NCBI GenBank assembly: GCA_021432635.1
Contig: MU270036.1
Location: 398,182-462,181, forward strand
Source: Thozetella sp. PMI_491
Lineage: Eukaryota > Ascomycota > Sordariomycetes > Chaetosphaeriales > Chaetosphaeriaceae
DNA length: 64,000 bases
Direction: 5' to 3'
Under the pieces are notes generated by a model. That model ran no database searches. It saw only the letters and a list, made by a program, of their open reading frames with translations, and was not told the DNA's origin. Position 1 is the first letter of the stretch. Every line of letters starts with the position of its first letter. Position numbers and translations under genes: made by a program. This document shows, in pieces, positions 11,489-22,092 of the stretch.

Positions 11489-14093
11489 ATGGAGCCAGTT
11501 TTGTCCCCGAGCGTGTCCACCCCGTCTCGCGGCTCCGATGGTGTGCCATCTCCGTCCACGGAAGCCGAGACGCGGAAACGTCCCTCAGTGAGCGAGGACG
11601 GGCTGGAGTCGAGGCGCAAGATCCAGCGGGTCAGCCGCGCCTGCGACGCCTGCAAGGCCCGGAAGGCGAGATGTACCGGCACGAACCCGTGCACGGCCTG
11701 TGTCGGTCGCGGTGTCGCATGCGAGTATCTGACGAGATACGGCCGCGGGAGGCCACCGACGCCGACGCCGGCCCCGGGGCTGCTGGCGCCTCCCGGTCCG
11801 AGCCCGAGGACCGCCACGGCATTTCCGTCCGGGTCACCGACGGCAGAAAACGGCGGTACGTGGACTCCTATGCCGTACATCTTGCTGTTCTGTTTCGTGC
11901 GATTGCATGTGTACCACGTAGCTTTTTGCATTATCGTCTGCTTGTCTCGTCACGTCGCGCCACCGTGCCTTTGTGCGAAGTAATGGTATGGGCACCTACT
12001 GACGTGAGTCAGTAACGCCAGCATATTCCACGACGCGCAATGACCACTACGCAGCTCCGGCGATCCCTCAACCCGTGTCACGAGCCTCCCCCGAGGTCGG
12101 GATGACGGACGTCCAGGGCCAGTATTGTGACCCGACCTCCGGCCTAGCTTTCCTTCATCGCGCGTGGAATCGACTTTCTAGCCAGAACCTCAGAGATGTC
12201 CAGTTAGACGATAGCACCAATGCAGCAGCAGCGCATCAACCACAAGTAGCTGCCGGTGACAAGCCATTCCATGTTGCGCCAGAGAGCACTTACGACATAC
12301 CGGTGCCAAATGGTGAGGTCGCGGCAGACCTCCTAGCTTTCTATTTCGACGTCTGTATTGCCACCTACCGATTCTTACATCGCCAGACGGTCGAGCAGTG
12401 GTTAGAAAGGCTCCTTCTCAACATACAACAAGGCGCTCCCGTGTACCACACAATCGGAGAGACGCGCGCTTCGATCGTCCTTTCCGCTCTAGCCATCGCC
12501 ATCTACCACCGCGGGCAGTCAAAGCGCGGGACATCTCCGAACGAAGAGGCCGAGGCCACTCGGCGAAGCGATCAGCTCTTCTCTAGCGCGTTGCGAATGA
12601 CGGACCTCGCCACGGGGTATCCAAACTTTGAGTCGGCGCAAGCAAAGCTGATCCAAGTGCTCTATCTTCTCCACACGTCCCGTATGAACCAGGCGTGGTA
12701 TGTATTCGGCAATGCACTCCAGATTATCAGCGCGCTAGGCCTCCACCGCCACGATGGTCGTACGAGAACAGTCAAACTGAAGGCTCCCCCGGACTATATC
12801 AAGCTACAGTGCCAGAAGCGGACGTTTTGGGTTGCATACATCTTGGATCAATACATTGGGGTTATACTTGGCCGGCCGAGGCACTACCATGACGAGGACA
12901 TCGACCAAGTCTTTCCAGACTGCGTGGACGATGAGGACATGACGCCGGAAGGACCCAAGCCGGTATCCAAAAATAAGGATTGCTCCTTAGCATCTCTCGT
13001 ATACCATGCAAGGTAACATTTCTTCTCGCGGCGCGTAGTGCCCCACTAACCCGTATCAGAATCAGCAGGATTGTCAGCACTATCTCTCGCGAGACCTACA
13101 CCATCCATCAGTTGCCTCGCCAGGCGCTTGCCGCCTCCACCCAGCGGATAACCCAGGAGTTAGCGAACTGGAAGGCCTCGCTGCCGCCCCTGCTCGGGTT
13201 AATCAGTCCATCGAGCTTGGTTGCGCCGTTTCGACGACAAGCGACCGCTCTCAGGCTTGCACACTCACACGCCGTCATGCACGCGAACCGCCCGTTTCTG
13301 CTGCGAAATATCGGTGCTCGCCATGATCCTCATGTCTGTACAGAGCAGATAGACGCCTGCATCCAGGCTGCTCGCGAGGCATTAGAGATAGTCGACGGGA
13401 TTGCGAGCGATGGGACCCTGTTCCATGCCTTCTGGTGGACACACTACGTGACCTTTTGCGCCCTCGCCATCGTCTACATATGGGAGATCCAGCAGGTCCT
13501 GCCGAGTCCGAATACAGCCCAGGACCGTGATCAAAGGCAGCTCTTCGAGCTGGCAGAGCGATGCCAGACGCATCTAGCCGAAGCGACAGCGACGAACTCG
13601 CCGAGCAGGCGGTACAGTATTATTCTGCAGGAGCTGCGGGACGAGGCAAAGCAACGCACAGCCGGCGTCGCGCTCCATGCCCTGTCCACCGGGCCTGTTG
13701 GCAACGGGTCTAATGGGGCAGGCTTCGAGCTAGAGTCTGTGTATGCCACGCAGGGAACTGGCCTGCAAGGGAACATGACACCTCATTTTGCAGGCCAAGA
13801 CATGGCAAACGGTATACAGCACTTCTGGGATAGTTGGCAGGCGACAGACTGGCTCGATATGGACTCTTTGGTAAGTTATCCTTGTATACCAAGTACTATA
13901 TCGTTCATCCTTAAAGCCTCGGGCCCTTGTTATTTACACCCTTCATGTGGTCTCAAGTTCCCATGATTGCATGCCCAAAACATTAGGCATCAGGATATGT
14001 GGTCAGCAGCAGCTAATATTGTTCTACTAGGCATTTGGCCATGCTCCCACCTTCGAATCGCCACCCGGTCAATGGCTTGACGTGACGAGATGA
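11489..14093 (+). CDS. Zn2Cys6 transcription factor, probable cluster regulator
   Basis: Four exons (11489-11855, 12013-13012, 13060-13870, 14031-14093) give 746 aa. Introns are 157, 47 and 160 bp; each junction keeps frame and has a CTRAC-like branch site. A Ser/Pro-rich N-terminus is followed by a basic segment and the binuclear zinc cluster, Cys-x2-Cys-x6-Cys-x5-Cys-x2-Cys-x6-Cys (CDACKARKARC...CTACVGRGVAC) at about residues 51-77. A fungal-specific transcription factor middle-homology region follows (ESTYDIPVPNGEVAADLLAF onward, with ASIVLSALAIAIYHRG and NQAWYVFGNALQIISALGLH). The C-terminus is short and contains DWLDMDSL, an acidic-hydrophobic stretch that could be an activation motif. 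It is nuclear and binds CGG-type sites. Its location in the middle of the biosynthetic genes makes it the probable pathway-specific regulator. Confidence 0.92.
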
Positions 14094-14168
14094 ACCAGTC
14101 TAATGCTTAATTTCCATGTATCACTTGTTTTTATATATACCCCATTATCCATTACGCATTGCCAGGCG

Positions 14169-15266
14169 TTAGACGGTGAACTTCTTTAGATTCTCGGGCC
14201 CGGCCTCCCTTGCTATTCGCGTCACTTCCTCCTGCCCGAGCTCCTCGAAGATGTCGAAGCCCCAGTGGGCGCAGCCATTGAAGCGCTTATGCCTCTCCAA
14301 AGCATTCAGTTTCTCAAACACCTCGCTGGGGATCTCCTTCACCTGCAGGTTGCTCTCGATTCGGGATGGGGTGACGCTCTTGGGGAGCACAACGGTTCCG
14401 CGCTGGAGGCCCCACGAGTACAGGAGCTGGCCGGCATCGACGCCCAGCCCCTTCGCCAGGTCCTGGACCACGGGATCATCCACCACCTTGGGCAGGCCGA
14501 CCTGGTTGTTACCGAGGGGCGAGTATGCTTGAACGAGGATGTTCTTTGAGCTGCAGAACTCCAGCAACTGGGGCTGCTGGAGGTACGGGTGTGCTTCAAT
14601 CTGGTTCACGGCGGGGATGACTGTAGTCTTGGAGAGGAGATCGGCCAGCCGGCGCTCATTGAAATTGCATACACCAATGGCGCGCACCTTTCCGGTGGAG
14701 AGGAGAGCCTCCATGGCTTTGTACGTAACTGCGGGATCGATGTCGGCTAGTTCAAAGACACCATCGTCGTCGAGGGGGAACCACTTCTCGCTAGACTTAA
14801 AAGCGCTTTCAAGAGTGTTAGCTCTCATTCAATTCCGTTGTGCGTTCTCCCGACCAAGCTAAGCCCGGAACGAGCAGTGCAATTCAGGTGAACAGATAGC
14901 AATGAACAATCGATTCGAAAGGAGCGCTTACCAAGGCCAATGCATCAAATACAAGTCGACATAAGTCGTTCCTAGGTCGTTCAGGGTCTTGTCGAGAGCG
15001 CTCTCCACGTCCTTGGGGTCATGCTTCGTGTTCCAGAGCTTGCCGGTGATGAAGATGTCTTCGCGCGGGACGCCGCTCGCCTTGATGCCGGCGCCGACCT
15101 CCGCCTCGTTCCTGTAGATGGCTGCACCGTCAATATGCTTGTACCCCGCCTTCAGGGCAATCTCCACGGCACGCTCGACTTCGTGGGGCTTCGCCTGCCA
15201 GGTCCCGAAGCCGACCGCGGGGATCGTAGCCCCGGTGTTGAGAGTAAAGCTCGTGGGCAGAGGCAT
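14169..15266 (-). CDS. aldo/keto reductase
   Basis: Two exons, complement(14932..15266) and (14169..14805), with a 126-bp intron (GTAAGC...CTTGAAAG), give 323 aa, the usual size. Splicing restores the [14 protein letters not shown] junction. The catalytic tetrad is present: Asp in HIDGAAIY, Tyr in AAIYRNE, Lys in FITGKLWN and His in LMHWP. The NADPH-binding VLPKS...R...N block is near residue 255. The protein is a (beta/alpha)8 barrel that reduces aldehydes or ketones with NADPH, cytosolic. It is divergent from the A-T-R reductase across a 440-bp promoter, so an obvious role is to reduce the aldehyde released by that enzyme or a ketone intermediate. The usual Thr after the catalytic Asp is Gly here, a modest change. 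Confidence 0.93.
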
Positions 15267-15706
15267 CGTTATCAGTGTGTAATCAGCTTGTGGAAGTGAT
15301 TGAACAAGAAAAATTTGCTGTCCGCGCGACTTGTAAACAAAGTAAAGAAAGAGCAGGTTTTACCTTTTCCACAGCTATGCTTCAAGAGCATCCACTTCAA
15401 GTCAGCACCCCGCCATTGGTGCTGTGGTTTTCCGGTCGGATGTCTTCCGATCGCTGTCCGGAAAACCGGATGTCCCCGCGATCGCGCTCCAATGCCCCGA
15501 AACATCTGCTTGGAAGGCAAACAAGTGCTCAGGTGCCAGTCGGATAAATTTCTCGAAAATTCGCCGAGCTAGATGGTAGTCACAAAATGTAGTTACGACA
15601 CTGCCGATCTACAATACACCGTATAATAACTTGATTAGGCGCTGTTGATGACGTTTCCACAGAGCAGCGCGGTGCTTCCGTCCCTTCGTCAAACCTATCT
15701 AGCAAA
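15267..15706. promoter_or_regulatory. divergent promoter, aldo/keto reductase / A-T-R reductase
   Basis: A 440-bp bidirectional promoter. It contains an inverted repeat block at 15426-15470 and a TATAATAA stretch at about 15622, roughly 80 bp before the reductase ATG. The dense CGG-triplet region at 15430-15485 stands out from the flanking sequence. Confidence 0.6.
15426..15470. promoter_or_regulatory. nested inverted repeats with CGG-N4-CCG palindrome
   Basis: GGTTTTCCGG at 15426-15435 and its exact reverse complement CCGGAAAACC at 15458-15467 form a 10-bp inverted repeat with a 22-bp spacer. The right arm also sits in the palindromic arrangement TCCGG-AAAA-CCGGA at 15457-15470, which has a CGG-N4-CCG core. 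A further TCCGGTCGGA lies at 15431. This pattern suits a Zn2Cys6 dimer. The protein-DNA assignment is inferred. Confidence 0.5.
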
Positions 15707-18700
15707 ATGGTTCCGCCGACGCTGATTTTGAGCTCGAGCGAGGCGGCTCTTCCCAAAGAGCCACTGGCCACGGTTACGCACGCCGGAATCCCGAACACCT
15801 CGGATGCCACGCCGGAGGAGCACATTCAGACAATTGACGGACTGCTGCGGCACAGAGCCCGAACTTGTCCGGACAGTATTATCGTGTCATACCCTTCCGA
15901 GGGGATCAAATACGTGGATTACACGGCGAGGCAGCTCGATGTCTTTGCGTATAGGGTCGCGCGGCAGTACCAGAGCGTGCTGCCGTCGCGATCATCCTCG
16001 GCCGAGCAGCCGTTAGTGGTGGGGTTGCTGGGGCCGTCCAACTTCGAATACACCATCACGATGCTGGGACTGATCAAGCTCGGACACACGATCTTATTTC
16101 TGTCGACAAGGATCTCGGAAGAGGCGATCGACTCCCTGATGCAGACAACAGGAGCGAAATTTCTGATCGCGGACCCACGATATCTTCAGACGGCCGACAA
16201 AGTGAAAGAAAGATCTGGGATTCAGGTTCTCCCGATTGCGTCCAAGTCGAGCTTTGAGTTTGAGGTGGACGGGCTAGGAGACACGAGACTAGATTCCGCG
16301 CTTGACCCTAGCGTAGAGACGGCAAACACCGTCTACATCATCCACTCGAGTGGTGTGTATCCTTCCGTTTTACCACTATGTTCGAGCTAAGTTCTCACGC
16401 ATCACAGGTTCCACCGGGCTACCTAAGCCGATCTTTCAGAGACAGAATGCAGCGATCGCCAACTACGCTATTAATATGGAGATGAAGGCATTCATCACAT
16501 TGCCCCTCTTCCACAACCACGGCATCTGCAACTTCTTCCGCGCGATCTATGCCGTAAAATCGATCCATTTATACAACGCCGACCTGCCGCTTACTTCTGA
16601 CTACCTGACCCGGATCTTTCAAGAACACGAGTTCGAGATTTTCTATGGTGTCCCATACGCGCTTAAGCTGCTTGCAGAGACCGATGTTGGTATCGAATTG
16701 CTACGCAGCCTAAAAGTTGTTATGTACGGCGGCTCGGCGTGTCCCGACGAGCTTGGGGACCTCCTGGTTAGCCGAGGCGTCAATTTGGTCAGCCACTATG
16801 GCGCGACCGAGGTCGGGCAGCTCATGACTTCGTTCCGCGGGCCAGGAGATCGGTACTGGAACTACGTCCGCGAGACCGATAAACTCGCACCCTACCTGCG
16901 GTGGATACCGCGTGGACCGAACCTGTTCGAGTGCGCCGTGACCGAGGGTTGGCAGTCCAAAGTTGCTACGAATCAGCCCGACGGATCTTACAATACTAAG
17001 GACCTATTCGAGCCACATCCAACCATCCCGGGCGCGTGGAAGTACATAGCCCGGCTAGACGACACCATCGTGCTAGTCAACGGCGAAAAGTTCAATCCCG
17101 TACAGATGGAGGGCGCGGTGCGGTCCAACCCGCTCGTAGCTGAGACGGTGGTTTTTGGTGCAGGCAGACCGTCATTAGGGCTGTTGGTGGTACCATCCCC
17201 ATCTACCGAGGGTCTCTCTAACGACGAGATTGTTGACGCGCTCTGGCCAACCGTTGAGGTTGCGAATCGATCTGTCGAGGCCTATGCCAAAGTCTCCAAG
17301 GGCATGATCACGCTCCTCCCTCAGGAGTGTCAATACCCGCGGACGGACAAGGGGAGCATCATCCGGCAGGCGTTCTACAAGAACTTTGCAAAGGAGATCG
17401 ACGCGACATATGATAGAGCAGATTCCGCTTCGGACGATGTCCGGGTCATGGAGGTCGAGGAGCTCAAGACGTTCCTGAGGGCGGCGTTATCACGTGTGCT
17501 CGGCAGCGACATTCCGGCCGACGATACGGCCGACTTCTTTTCTTTTGGCGTGGATTCATTGCAGGCCATCCAGATGCGGAGTGAGATCCTCAAGAATGTT
17601 GATGTCGCCGGCCACAAGTTGGGCCACAACGTCGTGTTTGATTACCCCTCTGTTCAAAGGCTAACAACATACTTGGCTGCGCTCAGGGACGGAGGGGAAG
17701 GACAGCAGGTTTCGGTGGAAACCGAGATGCAGAACTTGATTGACCGGCATTCGCGAACCTTGGCTTGGGGGCCGCAGCGAAAAATGAGAACATCCGTGGT
17801 AAGTTGGGCATCCTTTTCTCCAGGAACCGCCTCCTGCTAATAATCACGCAGGCTGTCACTGGGGCCACCGGCTCGCTTGGGGCACATGTAGTGGCTCAAC
17901 TCGCGTCGGACCCGACCATTAGCAGGATATACTGCCTTGTGCGGGCAAAGGACACCGAATCGGCTTTCCGACGTGTGCAAGACTCTCTCGAGCAACGCAA
18001 ACTTTATAGTACACTGCCACTGGCGCACCTTGCCAAAATATCGGCTCTGTCCTTCCAACAAGCGCAACCCCAGCTTGGCTTAGACAACACTACCTACCAA
18101 ACCATTGCGCAGGACCTGCGCGCAGTGATCCATTGCGCGTGGGCCGTCAATTTCAATATGGCCCTCTCCTCTTTCGAAGAGTGCATTACTGGTGTAACTC
18201 GCCTAGTCCAGCTCTGCCGCTTTGCCCCAGACGCCACAGCCACGCTTGCGTTCTGCAGCTCTGTCAGCACCGTGGCGCGCTACATCCCACCCGCATCGGA
18301 TCCCTCGGCCCCGGTCCCAGAGCGGCTGCCAGAGCTCTCTTGGGCCCAGGGGATGGGCTACGCCCAGTCCAAGAACGTTGCCGAGCACTTGGTACTGCAG
18401 GCCGGTATGTGGGGGGCGGTGCCTACGCGGGTCCTGCGCATCGGCCAGATCGTAGGCGACACGCAGCACGGGGTCTGGAACGTGACGGAGGCGATCCCTT
18501 TAATGATGCAGACGGCACAGACAGTCGGGGCCTTACCGACCCTGCCGGAGGAGATGGCTTGGCTCCCGGTAGACACGGTCGCGCGCGCCGTCGTCGACAT
18601 CACTTTCGCCGACGCTGACGGCGACACGGCAGTCGTCGCCAACGTGGTCAACCCCCAGACTTTCAACTGGACCCGAGACCTGCTCCCGGCGCTTCGGGCA

Positions 18701-18979
18701 GCCGGGCTCCGGTTCGACGAGGTGGCGCCAAAGGAGTGGATCCGCCGGCTCCGTGATTCGGACCAGGACCCGACCAGAAACCCACCGATCAAGCTTGTAG
18801 ATTTCTTTGCGTCCAAGTACGATCGTGAGGATGAAGGATTTGGGACTACCAAAAGCTACGCGACCTCGGTTTCAACCCACCTGTCTGCGGCACTGGGGCA
18901 CGCACCCACGCTGGACCAGGATCTAGTCAACAAGTTCGTCCAATACTTTGTGCGCGATGGCTGGGCGGCTGGTCCGTGA
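15707..18979 (+). CDS. NRPS-like carboxylic acid reductase (A-T-R)
   Basis: Three exons (15707-16352, 16408-17798, 17852-18979), with introns of 55 and 53 bp, give 1054 aa. The adenylation domain (about 30-560) has HSSGSTGLPK (restored exactly by splicing), SHYGATEVGQL, YNTKDLF in place of the usual YxTGDL, and the catalytic-lysine region PRTDKGSIIR. The thiolation domain carries the phosphopantetheine Ser599 in FGVDSLQ. The reductase domain starts at about 680 with VTGATGSLG (NADPH binding) and has the SDR Tyr849-x3-Lys853 pair (YAQSK). There is no condensation domain. The enzyme activates a carboxylic acid with ATP, holds it as a thioester and releases it as aldehyde (or alcohol) with NADPH. 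Fungal relatives act on aryl, alkyl or amino acids; which applies here is unknown. It is the backbone enzyme of the proposed cluster. Confidence 0.95.
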
Positions 18980-19404
18980 GACAACCCATTCCATCGCCTG
19001 TGTTACACGAGGTGCAGACGCGGACTATCGATATCTAAACGCCATGTCTAGACTTCGTACAGTCGTAAATAATTGTTCCTTCTCAAGCCGGGTCTCCCGT
19101 GTAGTGCGGCTGAGGGGACAAAAGGGCATTGCAATGTTTCCCCGCGCTTATCGCTTTTGGACAGTCGCCAGGCTGTCCTCCCATTTCTACCCCACGTCGA
19201 AAGTAGTATAAATACCTATACCTGCTGGGCTTGGCAAGGGCATGGGAATACTGGGGGATCAGCTGCGGGAGACCACTGGATCCTACCTACCAAACCTCTT
19301 ATATATAGTCGTTAGCCATTGAATAAGATCGATAGTCTTTTCGTGGTCTTCTCGTGGTCTTTTCGTGGTCCATTCTAGAAAGAAACACCGAAGAAACTTT
19401 CATC
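18980..19404 (+). promoter_or_regulatory. promoter of GST gene
   Basis: The region between the reductase stop and the GST ATG. It contains a TATATATA-like stretch at about 19299-19307 and a 3x11-bp tandem repeat at 19338-19370, with no gene inside. Confidence 0.6.
19338..19370 (+). repeat. tandem repeat, 3 x 11 bp (TTTTCGTGGTC)
   Basis: Three head-to-tail copies of TTTTCGTGGTC, the middle one with a single T-to-C change, lie between the TATA-like stretch and the ATG of the GST gene, so in or next to the 5' leader. They could be operator repeats or a recent slippage expansion. Confidence 0.85.
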
Positions 19405-20140
19405 ATGGCTCCCTTTGGCACTCTGTATACGCTGAAAGGCCGTATCCACCCCCGGACGCGAAAGGTGACGGCATCCCTCCCGGGCTGACATGCATCTGAA
19501 TGGCTGGCTGACAGACCTTCTTCCCCAGATCTTCGCGGTCGCCAGGATCAACGGCCTGGAGCTGACGCTCCCGATGTTCATCCCCTTCAAGTCCAACAAG
19601 ACACCCGGGTACCTCGCCAAGTTCCCGACCGGCAAGTTCCCCGCGCTGGAGACGGCGACGGGCTTCTGCGTCAGCGAGTCCAACGCGGTCGCCTACTACG
19701 TCGCCGAGGCCGGGCCGAACAAGGACCAGCTCCTGGGCGCGACGCCCGAGGAGCGCGCACTCGTGCAGTTCTGGATCTTTTACTCGGAGCTTCAGCTCGA
19801 GCCGGCGCTGTGGAAGGTGGCCGTGTGGCGCCGCGGCATGGTGCCGTTCGACGCCAGGAGCGAGACCGAGGGCGCGGCAGCGCTGCCGAAGCTGCTGGAT
19901 CACGTCGAGGCCAGCCTCCGGGGCAAGAAATGGCTCGTCAGCGACGCGACCGGGCCGAGCCTCGCCGACCTGACCATCTCGGCCGTCATTTTCTTCGGCT
20001 ACCTGACTTTCATCGACGCTGAGATGCGGGCTCAGTACCCGGAGACTTTGCGTTGGGTTGGACAGGTCATGGCCATGCCGGAGCTGAAAGGGCTCTACGA
20101 TGACGAGTTTATAGAGAAGAGGCTGGACCCTCCGGTGTAG
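19405..20140 (+). CDS. glutathione S-transferase, eEF1Bgamma-like
   Basis: Two exons (19405-19464, 19529-20140), with a 64-bp intron, give 223 aa. The first exon supplies FGTLYTLKGRIHPRTRK, joining exactly to IFAVARINGLELTLP. This is the N-terminal thioredoxin-fold pattern of elongation-factor-1B-gamma-like GSTs. The KFPTGKFPALE and ESNAVAYYVAE blocks form the glutathione site, and the C-terminal helical domain contains GKKWLVSDATGPSLADLTI. Fungal enzymes of this type are often found in metabolite clusters, where they add glutathione to electrophiles, isomerise double bonds or protect the producer. The protein is cytosolic, with no EF1G C-terminal domain, so it is not the translation factor itself. 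It is the right-hand gene of the proposed cluster. Confidence 0.92.
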
Positions 20141-22092
20141 AGCTAGGGCTCTTGACTGTGTTGGAGGGGAGGCGAACGAATGCTAGATATCTAGCCAGGC
20201 ACGTGAGGCGGTGGGTGGGTACCGGGAGTAAGTGAGTGGATCAGAGGGGCTAAATACTCGCTTCGCAACGAAAAGGGACCAGCTCGCTTTATTATATCAT
20301 CCACGCTATCCATCCCCTGTATGCTGTTATGCTTTGTGCATGAGCTGGCCAAAATCAGCTCGGACTCGTAGCGCCACGCGACTCGCGGAGCAAGCAAAAT
20401 AATCGCGTCGGCTGCTGATGTGATCATCTAGTTATGCCGCGCGAGATGCCATGACTCGCACTTTCCCAGACGCCACTATACAGCGATTCGCCGGTCCCCC
20501 TAGCTGCTGATGCCTGCTGAGCTTGAGCTGAACGAGGCCCAAATCGAAATCACTGGGCTTGAGCTCCCGGGGCTTACTAAAGCAACGTGAAGCTGAGGTG
20601 AAGACTCTATGGTTGGGGCGGCCGCCCAGCGTAGCGTGCGACGCCCAAAGCGGCCACGGCTGACGAACTCTAGGCGAGCCTCGAATCGCATCTGGGGGAA
20701 TCCTTGCGGTGCAACCCAACTTGCCTGCTGGGTAGGGGATAGCTTAGGATTCTGGGGGAGCTCGCTGGACATCCCGTACGCCAAGACAGTTCCCCGGCCG
20801 TTGTGTGCCGCCAGGTACAGACAGCGCCGGTCGGTTAAGGGAACGGTGCGTGCAGCGCGGAGTGGCGCGCTGCTCCGCCACCCGCACAATTTGCCCAACA
20901 ATTTTGTTTCGTTTCGTTTGCCCACTGCCTAAGCTAGAGCTACTCTCCCGCGCGCCTAGGCCGACACTGGCTCAGAAGTAGAGCGAATCCGGCAGTCACA
21001 GATCAGCGCGGCGCCCGGCCGGGGGCGCCAGTGCACGTTGCGGCCGGTTGGCCATTTGATGCGTGGCTGAGGGCGCCGGCAGGTTCGCATCCGGTCGTGC
21101 GCGCGATGGATGGATAGGCCAGGGCGAGGAACGCGCTGTCGCAACACGCGCCAGCCGCGAGGGGAGACCCCATAGGAGGGGCGGAGGACAGGCAATACGA
21201 CGGCATGCCAACGAGCCGCGCGGAACCAACCACGCGGGTCCCAACGCTGGCGATGCTGGAGATGCTGGAGCCAGCAGCGCGAAATAGCTCGTGGGCAGGC
21301 TTGTCCCTTGCTCGAGTTTGGCCGGCAGCGCGGGCCAAGGGCAAAAGAGCAAACATAAAAAAAAAAAAAAAGAAAAAGCTGCCGGGTCAGCGTCGGCTGG
21401 CCTATCAGCACTAACGCGGCCAAACCCAGCCACATTTGTCCCCGGTCGGAACGTGCTGCTTCCTAGCGTTGGGTAACCTTATGTGCATTTTTGCGCTGTA
21501 TTTAGCCCGCCCCAGCCAAGCGAGCCAATGGGAGGGCGGCTCGGCAGCCTTAATTCTCTTAAGCTCAGCTCCGCCCCCTTCCCCAAGCTCCCCTCGCACA
21601 CCCAAGTCCCCAAAAGTCGCCAAATTTAGAGTTGGGTCGCTGATGGATCGCCGGCCAGCGTGCCTTCCGAAAATGGCTTTTTGCCTGTGTTCTGCACGTA
21701 GCTGCACCCGATGGCCCCGGACCTGCCCTTGGGCTAATCTCCCGCTGCGGCCGCGGATGCACGAAGAACCGACGAACCGGGGAGCCAGACTAACACTACG
21801 AGCGTGGCGGCCAGGCAAACAACGCACTGCTGGGACCTGACAAGAGATGACGGGCGGCCGAGAGTGGAAGATTGCTGTACATAAGACGGCCGCCTCGCGG
21901 CCTAACCGGGCCATCAGCTCTCCCGTCGGTATCACACATATAATAATACAAAGACCCCCTTTCCATCGTCCCTTCTCTCTCACCTCGACCTGACGATCTT
22001 CCCAACCACCTTCGAGAAGATTCCTCATCTTGTGTCCGCATACAGACACTTGCACGCCATCCCCACCTTCGACAACCTAATATAGAAGCACC
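20141..22092. other. long spacer with core promoter of ferritin-like gene
   Basis: A 1.95-kb region without a supported gene; long frames on the minus strand at 20956-22055 are GC-rich chance or antisense frames without domains. A run of about 15 A residues lies at 21357-21371. At 21940-22000 an ATATAATAATA stretch is followed by a CT-rich tract, the usual core promoter layout of highly expressed filamentous-fungal genes, 100-150 bp before the next ATG. Confidence 0.55.

Noticed and set aside
19405-20140. Housekeeping elongation factor 1B-gamma
   Set aside because: The protein is 223 aa and ends after the GST domain; the conserved EF1G C-terminal domain is missing.
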